In this document: in pieces, positions 6,720-14,355 of the stretch | Layout of the letters: each line of letters starts with the position of its first letter | Position numbering within the stretch: position 1 is the stretch's first letter | Assembly (NCBI GenBank): GCA_964529445.1 | Contig: CAZGWJ010000046.1 | Coordinates: 1 to 19,979, forward strand | DNA: 19,979 nucleotides | Direction of reading: 5' to 3' | Source of the DNA: CAZGWJ01 sp964529445 | GTDB taxonomy: Bacteria > Oederibacteriota > Muellerivitia > Muellerivitales > Muellerivitaceae | Translations under genes and position numbers: made by a program | The notes under the pieces: generated by a model | What the model was told of the DNA's origin: nothing | Databases searched by the model: none | Seen by the model: only the letters and a program-made list of their open reading frames with translations

Positions 6720-7744
6720 CATGCCGTCGTTCCCCGCCGTTTCAGGATCCAGCGCTCCAGGCCCCTAAGAAGGGAGGCCTTCGTGAGGCGGCCGGTCACA
6801 GGCCCCGATTGAAGCCGGATCGCCTCCAAAAGCGCCGGTTCGAGCTCGGAGGACTTGAAGCCGCGGGCCTGTTTCCAGAGGTTCTTGCCCCGGAAGGGAT
6901 GCATCCTCAACCGCGAGATGGCCTCGTCCTCCCCGATCCCCGCCTCCCGCATCGCGGCCATCGCCAGGAGTTCCCGGACCCGCCCGCACAGCATGGCCAG
7001 GGTCCCGTCCTCCAACCCGCCGGTGGCCGACCGGCCCTCCCCGCCGAGCCACCGCAGGGCGTCCTTCGTCCGGCGGGCCGCGAAAAGGTCGAGGAACTCG
7101 AAGATGCCGGCTCCGCCTCCCGGGATCGGCAGGTCGTCCAGGTCTTCCTGCGTCGCCTCGGTCCTGGGATGGATCGCGAGGGACCATTGCTCGAGGGCAT
7201 TGCCCAGGAGTCCCAGGTCGCTCCCCGCCTTCTGCAGGAGCAGTTGGGCGCATCCGGGGTCCATGACCAGTCCCGCCTCGGCGGCGCGCGAGACGACCCA
7301 GGGTACGGCCTTCCAAGGCGCGAGACTCGCGCAATACACGAACCACCCTCCGGCCTGGGCCATTTTGGCCACGCGGGAATCCCGTTTGATGCCCTGGGCG
7401 GCCAGCACCAGGCAGGTGGAGGGGTCCGGGTCCGACAGGTAGGCGGACAGGAGGGAAAGCGTTTCTTCGGAGGCCCGCCCCCCCACGCGCCGCTCGGCCC
7501 GCTTCAGGACGAGCAGTTTTCCGGTGCTGAAGAGTGAGCCCGACCGGGCGTCGGCCAGGAGGGCCGGAAGATCCTTCTCGGCCCCGTCCAGGACGCGACG
7601 CTCGCCCTGGGGGCAGGCCCGGGCATAGGCCGCCTGGATCAGGCGTACGCTTTCGGCGATCACGTCCTCCGCATCCCCCCCCAAAAGCACCAGGGAGGGC
7701 AGTCCGGCGGAGGCGAGTTTGGCGGTGAATTCCTCGAAATACAA
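6719..7744 (-). CDS. holA: DNA polymerase III delta subunit
   Basis: A 341-residue clamp-loader subunit that opens the beta sliding clamp. Family marks include the SLFSTGKLLVLKRAE segment (near residues 70-84), a TCLVLAAQG strand and the central LLQKAGSDLGLLGNALEQW helix region, followed by a C-terminal alpha-helical collar domain. The overall length matches HolA (about 340). The start codon is TTG (7742-7744), chosen because an in-frame TAA lies just upstream and AAGGG sits six bases before it; no earlier start is available. It is the last gene of the leuS-lptE-holA cluster, 59 nt after the secreted protein of unknown function. The stop codon touches the T-run of the convergent rpsT terminator. 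Confidence 0.93.
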   Translation of the reverse strand: MYFEEFTAKLASAGLPSLVLLGGDAEDVIAESVRLIQAAYARACPQGERRVLDGAEKDLPALLADARSGSLFSTGKLLVLKRAERRVGGRASEETLSLLSAYLSDPDPSTCLVLAAQGIKRDSRVAKMAQAGGWFVYCASLAPWKAVPWVVSRAAEAGLVMDPGCAQLLLQKAGSDLGLLGNALEQWSLAIHPRTEATQEDLDDLPIPGGGAGIFEFLDLFAARRTKDALRWLGGEGRSATGGLEDGTLAMLCGRVRELLAMAAMREAGIGEDEAISRLRMHPFRGKNLWKQARGFKSSELEPALLEAIRLQSGPVTGRLTKASLLRGLERWILKRRGTTA

Positions 7745-7803
7745 GCGGTGCCCTTAAGCGGCTTGAGTCGTCCGAGCGGCGCCGATCGGGCCGCCGGGAC
7801 GCG

Positions 7804-8499
7804 TCATTTCTTCTGGAACGGCATCAACGGGGCGTTGGAGGTCGGCGTGCTCATGGGAAGGGCCGTTCCCCCGGACGCCTGCGTAACGCCGGCGTTCCGT
7901 GCGGGTTCCGGCTCCTGGGACTTGACGTAGAAGAACGTGATGCCCGCCAGCTGGCCGTCCACGGTCAGGTTCACGGTGTAGAGGCCCACGTCCCGGGGCA
8001 GGCCGGTCTGCCGGGCTTCCGGGTTCGGCGAACCCACGCCGATCGCGCTCGTCACGAGGAACCACTGGTAGGTCTCGTTCTGGACGGTCAGGAGGCGATC
8101 CGTGAACCCCACGCGGAACTCCTGCTCGTAGCGCGCGATCCGGTTGCCCGAGGGGTTGATCCACTCGACGATGGCCGTATGGATGCGCGTGGACGGTTTC
8201 ATCAGGAAATACGCGAAGTAGGAGATGGAGGTGTGCTTGTTGAGGTAGAAATAATTCACCGAGTCGGCCGGGTACTGCCCCACCAGCCGGGTGCAGGTGG
8301 TGAGGTGGCAGAGGATCGGGCCGGCCCCGGGCTCGGACGCCGAAACGGCGCCACCGGGAGCGTCCCGCACGGTCCCATCCTCCTCGGCCGTGTTGCCCTG
8401 GGGCGTTCCGCCGTTCAGCCATTGGAGGTCGGCCCGACCGGCTGGGGCGGCCGCCAAGGCCAGGAGGACGATCACGGGGACGAAGGAACGTAGGCTCAT
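7804..8499 (-). CDS. Exported protein of unknown function between lptE and holA
   Basis: A 231-residue protein not recognised as any named family. Residues 1-23 form a Sec signal peptide: a basic start, a hydrophobic core VPVIVLLALAAA and a likely cleavage after Gly-Arg-Ala. A low-complexity polar stretch (28-60) follows, then Cys64 and Cys69, which could form a disulfide. A beta-rich core (about 78-195) includes VEWINPSGNRIARYEQEFRV and ends LYTVNLTVDGQLAGITFFYV, a pattern common in Ig-like or lipocalin-like periplasmic domains. A Pro/Thr-rich tail is followed by terminal Lys-Lys. The ATG at 8497-8499 comes two bases after the lptE stop, so translation is probably coupled. Reading the frame upstream to 8955 would only translate lptE out of frame. 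Context suggests an envelope role, possibly linked to LPS export. Confidence 0.85.
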   Translation of the reverse strand: MSLRSFVPVIVLLALAAAPAGRADLQWLNGGTPQGNTAEEDGTVRDAPGGAVSASEPGAGPILCHLTTCTRLVGQYPADSVNYFYLNKHTSISYFAYFLMKPSTRIHTAIVEWINPSGNRIARYEQEFRVGFTDRLLTVQNETYQWFLVTSAIGVGSPNPEARQTGLPRDVGLYTVNLTVDGQLAGITFFYVKSQEPEPARNAGVTQASGGTALPMSTPTSNAPLMPFQKK

Positions 8500-8501
8500 G
8501 G

Positions 8502-9014
8502 TCAGAAACCCTCCAGGACCTTGCGGACGGTCGCGCGGCCCACTTCCTCGGCCAGCCGCTGGAGAGCCTGCTCCTCGTTCTCCGTGACGGCGCCCGTGTA
8601 ATGGACCGTATAGTAGAAAACGCTTCGGGTCTTGCTCTTCTCCTCGACGAGGGAACGCCCCTCCTTGCGGTCGCGGGCCAGGAGGTCGTACGTGACCGTC
8701 AGGCGGTACTGGAGGACGTAGTTGGTGGCCGTGTCGTACTGGATGGGTTCCTCGGCGTATTGCCGGATGACGGCCTGAACCTGCAGGTCGGCCTGGTCCG
8801 GATCGGCCAGGGGAAGCCTCCCGTCCATCTGGAACTGGCGGATGGTCTCGTGCGTGAGAAGGGTCTCCAACCCGAACTGGGTGGTGCGGTTCTCGAACGG
8901 AGCCACCCCTACGTTGTGGACGTGCGGCGGGACGACCATCACGGCCGGCCGGCAACCGGAAACAAGCGTAAGGACCGCCAGGAGCGCCACAAACCGCGAA
9001 AAGTTCAATTTCAT
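8502..9014 (-). CDS. lptE: LPS-assembly lipoprotein LptE-like
   Basis: A 170-residue predicted outer-membrane lipoprotein. The signal peptide ends in a lipobox Leu17-Val18-Ser19-Gly20-Cys21, so Cys21 would be acylated. The mature part starts with a VGVAPFENRTTQFGLE segment, typical of LptE-like and related proteins (a conserved 'v.vp.f.N.t...g.e..lt..i...f..dgr' layout), followed by a D-A-D-L strand and further beta strands. LptE plugs the LptD barrel during LPS insertion. The family call is strengthened by the leuS-lptE-holA gene order conserved in many Gram-negative bacteria. The ATG at 9012-9014 was chosen because it begins the signal peptide directly and has AAGGA upstream; an ATG at 9050 would add 12 polar residues. 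The 261-nt gap from leuS contains a possible own promoter. Confidence 0.82.
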   Translation of the reverse strand: MKLNFSRFVALLAVLTLVSGCRPAVMVVPPHVHNVGVAPFENRTTQFGLETLLTHETIRQFQMDGRLPLADPDQADLQVQAVIRQYAEEPIQYDTATNYVLQYRLTVTYDLLARDRKEGRSLVEEKSKTRSVFYYTVHYTGAVTENEEQALQRLAEEVGRATVRKVLEGF

Positions 9015-9056
9015 CGGTGCATCCTTACCATGCGATCGCGGCATTAACAATGAGGA

Positions 9057-9084
9057 ATTAGGAATGATGAATGAGGAGTTTCAA
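9057..9084 (-). promoter_or_regulatory. candidate promoter of lptE and downstream genes
   Basis: On the minus strand TTGAAA (9079-9084, five of six matches to the -35 consensus) is followed after 16 nt by CCTAAT (9057-9062, four of six). The start site would fall near 9050, about 36 nt before the lptE ATG. The -35 lies in the loop and arm of the adjacent hairpin. Confidence 0.35.
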
Positions 9085-9099
9085 ATCCTCATCTTCATC
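9066..9099. repeat. hairpin in AT-rich block
   Basis: GATGA (9066-9070) and ATGAGGA (9071-9077) pair with TCCTCAT (9086-9092) and TCATC (9095-9099). This is a 12-bp stem with a two-base bulge (9093-9094) and an eight-base loop. The neighbouring bases (ATGAGGAATTAGGAATGATG) resemble a common dispersed intergenic sequence in other bacteria. Confidence 0.55.
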
Positions 9100-9110
9100 G
9101 GTGCCCGCCT

Positions 9111-9200
9111 GCCGCACACCGTGCGGCGGCGAGGTCTCGCCGAAGGCGGATCCATCCCCGTTCATCGGTGGCCGGCCCTGAGCGATGGCCGATGGCCATC
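9111..9200. repeat. three GC-rich hairpins in the leuS-lptE spacer
   Basis: GCCGCAC/GTGCGGC (9111-9117 and 9121-9127, loop ACC) is followed by CGGCGAG/CTCGCCG (9127-9133 and 9136-9142, loop GT). Further on lies GATGGCC/GGCCATC (9184-9190 and 9194-9200, loop GAT). Each stem is 7 bp and perfect. None has a T-run, so none is a standard terminator of leuS. The rest of the spacer to 9275 shows no other recognised signal. Confidence 0.5.
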
Positions 9201-9275
9201 CGTCGAACGGGCTCAATCGCCGTTGCCGTGCCTTACCGGTTTCCTTGCCCGACATCATACTCCTGCCCGGGCGGT

Positions 9276-11768
9276 TCAGCCCGCCTGCGGGACTTCCTTC
9301 ACGACGAAATTGGCCAGTTTGTCCTTCACCCAGACCACCTTCCGGACGTTGCCCTCCCGGAGGAACTCGGACAATTTCGGGTTCTCCCGGGCCGCGGCCA
9401 CCAGGGCGGCCTCGTCGAGGCCGGCCGGGACCTGGAGATGACCCCTCAGCTTCCCGTTGACCTGGACTGGCACCTCGATCAGGTCCGTCTTCAAGAGGGA
9501 CGGGTCGTGCACGGGCCAGGGCGAGACAAGCAGGCTCTCGCGGCTCCCCATCTGGGACCACATCTCCTCCGCCACGTGGGGGGCGAAAGGCCCCAGCAGG
9601 CGCACCATCGCGCCCAGGGCCTCCTTCAGGACGGGGAGTTTCGCGTCAGGCCGGGATTGGTAATCCGACAAAAGGTTCAAGAGTTCCATCAGAGCGCTGA
9701 CCGCCGTGTTGAACTTGAACTGGCCGGTCATGTCCTGCGTGACCTTGAGGATGGTGGCGTGGGTCTTTCGCCGGACTTCGGCATCGGCCTCGCCGGAGGC
9801 TTCGGGAGGACCCAGCTTTTCGAACCCGCCCGCCTTCTCCCTCGTCTCCTGGAAGATCTTCCAGACCCGGTTCAGGAATCGGAACACGCCTTCCACGGCC
9901 CGGTCGTTCCATTCGGCGTCGCGCTCGGGCGGACCGATGAAAAGGGTGTAGAGGCGGTAGGTGTCGGCCCCGTATTTCGCGATGAGCTCGTCGGGCTGGA
10001 CGGCGTTGCCCTTGGACTTGGACATCTTCACGCCGCCCTTGGTGATCATGCCCTGGGTGAAGAGGCGCGTGAAGGGCTCGTCGAAGGAAACGGCGCCGAT
10101 GTCCTTCAAGACCTTGGTCACGAAACGGGCGTACAGAAGGTGCAGGATGGCGTGCTCCACGCCGCCGATGTACTGGTCCACCGGAAGCCAGGAATCCGCC
10201 ACCTTCGGGTCGAAGGCCGCCCGGTCGTTCTTCGGGTCCACGTAGCGCAGGAAATACCAGCTCGAATCCACGAAGGTGTCCATGGTGTCGGTTTCCCGCC
10301 GGGCGGGAGCGCCGCACTTCGGGCAGGGGACCTGCACGAAAGAGGAAACGGACTTCAGGGGTGAATCCCCGGTGGGCTTGAACTCCACGTCGCGGGGCAG
10401 GAGGACCGGCAGGTCCTTCTCGGGGACCGGGACCCATCCGCAGGTATCGCAATGGATCATGGGGATGGGGGCGCCCCAATAGCGCTGGCGCGAGATGAGC
10501 CAGTCGCGAAGACGGTAGTTGACGGCCGCCTTCCCCTGACCCCGCTCGGAAAGCCAGGCCGTGATGCGCTCGACGGCCTGCGGGACATCCAAACCGTCCA
10601 GGATCTGCGAGTTCACGTGGATGCCGTCGTCGACGAAGGCCTCCTCCAGGGGGGCGTCCGCCGGTTCCCCGGGCTTCTGGAGGACCCTCACGATGGGCAG
10701 GTCGTACTTCCTCGCGAAGGCGAAATCCCGGGTGTCGTGGGCCGGGACCGCCATGATGGCTCCGGTCCCGTAGTCCATCAGGACGTAGTTGGCGATGAAA
10801 ACGGGGATCTCGGCCCCGTTGACGGGATTCACGGCCTTCACCCCGAGATCCAGGCCGTTCTTCTCGGCGTTCTCGCCGACTCGGTCCACGGTGCTCTGCC
10901 GCTTCACGGCGTCCGCGAAGGCCAGGACTTCCTTCTCGCGGGGAGTCCCCTTCACGAGAACACGCACCAGAGGATGTTCCGGCGCCAAAACCATGTAGGT
11001 GGCACCGAAGAGGGTGTCAGGCCGGGTCGTGAAGACGCGGATGACCTCGTCGGAGCCGGAAACGCGGAAATCCACCTCCGCCCCGGTGCTCTTCCCGATC
11101 CAGTTCCTCTGCATGGTCTTCACGCGATCAGGCCAATGCTCGAGCTTGTCGATGTCCGCGAGCAGGCGGTCGGCGTAATCCGTGATGCGGAAGAACCATT
11201 GCTCCAGGTCCTTCTGAACGACCGGGGTGTCGCAGCGCTCGCAGGCGTCGTCCACGACCTGCTCGTTGGCCAGGACCGTCATGCAGGAGGGGCACCAGTT
11301 GACGTTGGCCTTCTTCCGGTAGGCCAGGCCCCGTTCGTGCAGTTTCAGGAAGATCCACTGGGTCCAGCGGTAGTAATCCGGCAGGCAGGAGACGACCTCC
11401 TTGTCCCAGTCGTAGCTCATGCCCCATTGCTCGAACTGCTCGTGCATCCGCCGGATGTTGGCGAGGGTCCATTCCTCGGGATGGACGCCCTTCTTGATGG
11501 CGGCGTTCTCGGCCGGAAGCCCGAAGGCATCGAACCCCATGGGATTCAGGACCCGATGGCCGCGGGAACGCAGGTAGCGCGCCACGGCGTCCGCGATGAT
11601 GTAGGTTCGCCCGTGGCCCGCGTGGAGATAATCCCCCGATGGATAGGGGAACATGACAAGGGTGTAGTACTTGTTCGAGGGGTCCTTCAGGTCGCAGGAA
11701 AAGATCCGCTGTTCCTTCCAGCGGGCCTTCCAGCGCCTCTCGATTTCCGTGAAGTTGTAGGTTTCCAT
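9276..11768 (-). CDS. leuS: Leucyl-tRNA synthetase
   Basis: An 830-residue class I synthetase charging tRNA-Leu, of normal bacterial length. The active site has His49-Ala-Gly-His52 (HIGH motif) and Lys581-Met-Ser-Lys-Ser585 (KMSKS). The CP1 editing domain (about 225-420) has the threonine-rich TTRPDTLFGATY segment and Asp345, equal to the universal editing aspartate. Two cysteine pairs occur, Cys159/162 with Cys176/179 and Cys440/443 with Cys482/485, fitting zinc-binding modules. The anticodon-binding domain and the small C-terminal domain (VPVQVNGKLRG onward) are complete. The ATG at 11768 has AAGGA just upstream. It heads the leuS-lptE-X-holA cluster and follows an RDD-like gene by 101 nt. 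No T-box or leucine leader peptide is apparent in that gap. Confidence 0.98.
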   Translation of the reverse strand: METYNFTEIERRWKARWKEQRIFSCDLKDPSNKYYTLVMFPYPSGDYLHAGHGRTYIIADAVARYLRSRGHRVLNPMGFDAFGLPAENAAIKKGVHPEEWTLANIRRMHEQFEQWGMSYDWDKEVVSCLPDYYRWTQWIFLKLHERGLAYRKKANVNWCPSCMTVLANEQVVDDACERCDTPVVQKDLEQWFFRITDYADRLLADIDKLEHWPDRVKTMQRNWIGKSTGAEVDFRVSGSDEVIRVFTTRPDTLFGATYMVLAPEHPLVRVLVKGTPREKEVLAFADAVKRQSTVDRVGENAEKNGLDLGVKAVNPVNGAEIPVFIANYVLMDYGTGAIMAVPAHDTRDFAFARKYDLPIVRVLQKPGEPADAPLEEAFVDDGIHVNSQILDGLDVPQAVERITAWLSERGQGKAAVNYRLRDWLISRQRYWGAPIPMIHCDTCGWVPVPEKDLPVLLPRDVEFKPTGDSPLKSVSSFVQVPCPKCGAPARRETDTMDTFVDSSWYFLRYVDPKNDRAAFDPKVADSWLPVDQYIGGVEHAILHLLYARFVTKVLKDIGAVSFDEPFTRLFTQGMITKGGVKMSKSKGNAVQPDELIAKYGADTYRLYTLFIGPPERDAEWNDRAVEGVFRFLNRVWKIFQETREKAGGFEKLGPPEASGEADAEVRRKTHATILKVTQDMTGQFKFNTAVSALMELLNLLSDYQSRPDAKLPVLKEALGAMVRLLGPFAPHVAEEMWSQMGSRESLLVSPWPVHDPSLLKTDLIEVPVQVNGKLRGHLQVPAGLDEAALVAAARENPKLSEFLREGNVRKVVWVKDKLANFVVKEVPQAG

Positions 11769-11836
11769 GCCGTCCTTATCCGGTCCTGCCGGGGTTCGCC
11801 GCCGTTCGTTCCCTGAAGACCCGACAGCGGAAAAGC

Positions 11837-11845
11837 ATTATTCCA
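11837..11845 (-). promoter_or_regulatory. candidate extended -10 element upstream of leuS
   Basis: On the minus strand TGG (11843-11845) precedes AATAAT (11837-11842), an extended -10 with five of six consensus matches, about 68 nt before the leuS ATG. The -35 at the expected distance (TACGAA) is poor. The block is AT-rich relative to its surroundings. Confidence 0.38.
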
Positions 11846-11869
11846 TAAACTCCGTCGTTTTCGTAGGGC

Positions 11870-12580
11870 CTACCTCCCCGGATAGGCTCCCAAGCGGGAA
11901 CGCGAAAGAAAGAGGATGATTCCGAGAAGAATGCTCCACGCGACATACGCCGCGAAGAACCCAGGGACAAAGGAGGCGAACGGTGCCGGAAGGACCGACG
12001 GCCAGGCGTCCAGGGAGGGCACAGCCAGGAGGATCAGGATCGCGTGCGCCGCGGGAACGCTTGAAAGGGCCGTCCGGGAACCGCTCAGCACGTGGAAAGC
12101 CGCCGTCATTTGGAGCGCCGCCGCCGCCAGGAGGGTCAGGAAGGCCATGGGATCGTCCACGACCCGCCCGAGCAGAACCGCCCGGTCCAGAACCGTCCAG
12201 GCCGCGAGTCCCGCGAAGGCCAGGGTCGTCTCCAGGACCCCCGCGAAGAGGAGCGGCGCGTTGAGGCGATGCCTGCGGTCCAGCACCTGGATCTCGGCCA
12301 CCACCTGGCTGGACTTCGAGGTGAGGTAGCGGATCCCCATGGCGAACTCGCCGGGAGTGGGCCGGATCCGATCCCGGAACCAGATCCTCATTCCCGCGAG
12401 GACCACCAGGGCCAGGGGGACGAAGAGGGCCTCCCGTGTCCCGACCGCGGTCGCCATGTCCCAGGAAAGGAGCGCCGAGAGGGAAAGATCGAGGTAGAGG
12501 GCCGCGGCCTTCCTCAGGTGTGAAGGCCGGGCCGGAGGCGCCGGTCCCTGCGGCGCGGGTGAGTCGATGCTGGATGGCAC
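11870..12580 (-). CDS. RDD-like multi-pass membrane protein
   Basis: A 236-residue membrane protein with about six hydrophobic segments (roughly residues 25-42, 51-68, 109-135, 145-165, 172-192 and 207-226). After a Pro-rich start, the first helix (RKAAALYLDLSLSALL) and the following loop Thr-Pro-Gly-Glu-Phe-Ala-Met-Gly-Ile-Arg (75-84) resemble the RDD-family pattern, whose loop reads T-P-G-K-x-x-x-G-L-R. RDD proteins have no single established biochemical role; some have been linked to ion transport. The start is a GTG (12578-12580), four bases after the stop of the acetyltransferase gene, with no strong ribosome site, so translational coupling is likely. It is the last gene of the oxidoreductase operon. 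The RDD assignment is tentative. Confidence 0.72.
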   Translation of the reverse strand: MPSSIDSPAPQGPAPPARPSHLRKAAALYLDLSLSALLSWDMATAVGTREALFVPLALVVLAGMRIWFRDRIRPTPGEFAMGIRYLTSKSSQVVAEIQVLDRRHRLNAPLLFAGVLETTLAFAGLAAWTVLDRAVLLGRVVDDPMAFLTLLAAAALQMTAAFHVLSGSRTALSSVPAAHAILILLAVPSLDAWPSVLPAPFASFVPGFFAAYVAWSILLGIILFLSRSRLGAYPGR

Positions 12581-12584
12581 GGGA

Positions 12585-13049
12585 TCAGCGGAGGTCGAGA
12601 ATGACCGCAGTCTCGTCGCAGTCCGTGAACTTGGCGCAATGAACGCAATCGCTCCAGATCTTCTGCGGCAGGGTACGCTTGTCCACCGGATGGAAACCCA
12701 TCCGCTCGAAAAAGGCGACCCGGTAGGTCAGGGCGAAGACCTTTCGGAAACCCATGGCCCGCGCGTCCTCGAGGGTTTTTGCGACCAGGGCGGTTCCCCA
12801 CCCGCCACCCTGGCATCCCTCCGCCACGGCAAGGGAGCGGATCTCGGCCAGGTCCTCGCCCACGGGATGCAGGGCCACCAGGCCTTCCACGGACCCGTCC
12901 CGGGTCGCCACCATGAAATCGCGGATCCGCGCCGTGACCTCCTTCAAGGGACGCGGAAGAAGAAGCCCCTTCCCCGAGAAATGCTCCAGGATGTGCACGA
13001 TGGCGCGGGCATCGGCGGGACGGGCCGTACGGATTTCGGGAGGGTTCAT
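12585..13049 (-). CDS. GNAT N-acetyltransferase, ArgA-like (N-acetylglutamate synthase type)
   Basis: A 154-residue GNAT-fold enzyme. The acetyl-CoA loop is in IRSLAVAEGCQGGGWGTALV (Gln80-Gly-Gly-Gly-Trp-Gly85). The C-terminal half has YRVAFFERMGF, then a family-specific tail, LPQKIWSDCVHCAKFTDCDETAV, with Cys135, Cys138 and Cys144. This tail is typical of the short stand-alone N-acetylglutamate synthases annotated as ArgA-like, including the mycobacterial Rv2747 type. The likely reaction is acetyl-CoA plus L-glutamate to N-acetyl-L-glutamate, the first step of arginine synthesis. The ATG overlaps the gamma-subunit stop (ATGA at 13046-13049). Co-expression with a 2-oxoacid oxidoreductase hints at shared 2-oxoglutarate/glutamate metabolism. 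Substrate specificity is inferred, not shown. Confidence 0.87.
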   Translation of the reverse strand: MNPPEIRTARPADARAIVHILEHFSGKGLLLPRPLKEVTARIRDFMVATRDGSVEGLVALHPVGEDLAEIRSLAVAEGCQGGGWGTALVAKTLEDARAMGFRKVFALTYRVAFFERMGFHPVDKRTLPQKIWSDCVHCAKFTDCDETAVILDLR

Positions 13050-13609
13050 TTCGGGGGTGGCGCTCCAGGCAGGGACCCTGCGACCTCGTAACCCTTCGCG
13101 AGGGCCTGGAGGTTCGCCGGGATGAAGCGGGACTTCTTGGGTCCCAGGACGTCGGCGAGAGTCTTCTGCACCACTTCCAGGGTCAGGACCGGTTCGAGCC
13201 GCAGGATGGCGCCGAGGCCGACCATGTTGGCCGTCAGGGGCGCGGAAATCCCCTCGGCGATGCCGTGGAAAGGCACCCGGAAGACGCGCAGGTCGGCCCG
13301 CTCAACCGTCCGGGTCACAAGGCTCTCGTTGACGAGAAGGATGCCGCCGGGCCGGACGCGGGGCAGGTGGGTGGCGAGCGCGCGATTGTCCATCACGAGG
13401 GTCAAACCCGGCCGGTCGGTCACGGGACACGCGATGGGACGGTCGGCCAGGGTGACGGCGCAGAAGGACACGCCGCCCCGGCGTTCCGCTCCGTAGCTCG
13501 GGATCCAGGAAACCTCCAGGCCCGCCTTCAGGCCGCCGTAGGCCAGCACGTTGCCGATGAGGAGAATGCCCTGCCCCCCCGACCCCCCCAGGTGGATCTC
13601 GAGTTCCAT
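13046..13609 (-). CDS. korC: 2-oxoacid:ferredoxin oxidoreductase, gamma subunit
   Basis: A 187-residue subunit of a CoA-dependent 2-oxoacid:ferredoxin oxidoreductase. It starts MELEIHLGGSGGQGILLIG, with the gamma-family GxGGQG loop (residues 8-14), followed by the PSYGAERRGG segment that contacts the other subunits, and the late TANMVGLGA motif. The ATG at 13607-13609 lies two bases after the beta stop. An in-frame extension to 13771 would only be antisense-like translation inside the beta gene. The length agrees with stand-alone gamma subunits (about 180-190). It is the third gene of the operon, overlapping the ArgA-like gene by four bases. The symbol assumes 2-oxoglutarate as substrate; branched-chain 2-oxoacids (vor) are equally possible. 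Confidence 0.92.
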   Translation of the reverse strand: MELEIHLGGSGGQGILLIGNVLAYGGLKAGLEVSWIPSYGAERRGGVSFCAVTLADRPIACPVTDRPGLTLVMDNRALATHLPRVRPGGILLVNESLVTRTVERADLRVFRVPFHGIAEGISAPLTANMVGLGAILRLEPVLTLEVVQKTLADVLGPKKSRFIPANLQALAKGYEVAGSLPGAPPPK

Positions 13610-13611
13610 GC

Positions 13612-14355
13612 TCACTCCCTGCCCGCGGCGTCCTTGACGACGCCCAGCGGGAAGACGGGGATCATGGAATCCCGGATCCATTGCACGGATTGCCTCGGGG
13701 TCATGCCCCAGTTCGAGGGGCATTGCGACAGCAGTTCGACCAGCGAGAACCCCAGGCCCCGCTCCTGGCACTCGAAGGCCCTCTTCAAGCTCTTTCTGGC
13801 CTTCAGGATGTGGGCCGGATCATGGAGGGACTGGCGGTCGAGGTACACGGCCCCCTCGAGGGTGGCCAGCAGTTCCGGGATGCGGATGGGATGACCGTCC
13901 GAGGCGCTCCGCCCCGCCGGGGTGGTGGTCGTGCGCTGGCCCAGGAGGGTGGTGGGCGCCATCTGCCCGCCCGTCATGCCGTAATTGGCGTTGTTGATGA
14001 AGACCACCGTGATGGGTTCGCCGCGGTTGGCGCTGTGGATGATCTCGGCCATGCCGATGGAGGCCAGGTCGCCGTCACCCTGGTAGCTGAAGACCAGCCG
14101 GTCGGGCAGGACCCGCTTGATGCCCGCGGCCACGCAGGGGGTCCTTCCGTGGGGCGCCTCGGTGACGTCGAAGTTCCAGTAGTCGTAGGCGAACACGGCG
14201 CAACCCACCGGGGCCACCCCGATGGTGCGCTCCCGCGCCCCCATCTCGTCGACCACCTCGGCCACCAGCCGGTGGGCCACCCCGTGGCCGCAACCGGAGC
14301 AATACGTGGTCGGCTTGTCGGTCATGGATTCCGGGCGCCGGAAGAGGGGCTTCAT
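13612..14355 (-). CDS. korB: 2-oxoacid:ferredoxin oxidoreductase, beta subunit (TPP-binding)
   Basis: A 247-residue thiamine-diphosphate subunit. Cys19-Ser-Gly-Cys22-Gly-His-Gly opens the catalytic region. HGR (69-71) follows. The TPP/Mg motif is Gly93-Asp-Gly-Asp96-Leu-Ala-Ser with the downstream Asn121-Asn-Ala-Asn-Tyr-Gly-Met-Thr-Gly-Gly-Gln. This set is standard for KorB/VorA-type proteins. Oxidative decarboxylation of a 2-oxoacid to acyl-CoA occurs at the TPP here, passing electrons to ferredoxin. The ATG at 14353-14355 overlaps the alpha stop (ATGA). A larger upstream frame to 14973 would be out-of-frame reading of the alpha gene and was rejected. Exact 2-oxoacid specificity is not evident from sequence. 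Confidence 0.94.
   Translation of the reverse strand: MKPLFRRPESMTDKPTTYCSGCGHGVAHRLVAEVVDEMGARERTIGVAPVGCAVFAYDYWNFDVTEAPHGRTPCVAAGIKRVLPDRLVFSYQGDGDLASIGMAEIIHSANRGEPITVVFINNANYGMTGGQMAPTTLLGQRTTTTPAGRSASDGHPIRIPELLATLEGAVYLDRQSLHDPAHILKARKSLKRAFECQERGLGFSLVELLSQCPSNWGMTPRQSVQWIRDSMIPVFPLGVVKDAAGRE

Larger units (their letters stand above)
9010..9170. repeat. TTCATCGGTG direct repeats, three copies
   Basis: TTCATCGGTG occurs at 9010-9019, 9094-9103 and 9161-9170; the first two share an eleventh base, C. The first copy contains the lptE start codon read on the minus strand. The first two copies bracket a 73-nt, comparatively AT-rich block (9021-9093) that carries a hairpin and a possible promoter. 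The arrangement could be a small insertion with a target duplication. Confidence 0.5.

Noticed and set aside
8500..8955. Upstream extension of the unknown exported protein to give 383 residues
   Set aside because: The extension is out-of-frame reading of lptE with Arg/Pro/Gly-rich composition. The signal peptide starts at 8499.
9032..9039. GCGATCGC, the core of the cyanobacterial HIP1 palindrome
   Set aside because: A single copy was noticed, and nothing else in the window points to a cyanobacterium. Likely chance in GC-rich DNA.
10452..11816. A 454-codon plus-strand open frame opposite leuS
   Set aside because: An antisense shadow of a full-length, highly conserved leuS.
11769..11869. T-box or leucine attenuator upstream of leuS
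   Set aside because: The 101-nt gap lacks a T-box core, a run of Leu codons in a leader frame and a terminator hairpin.
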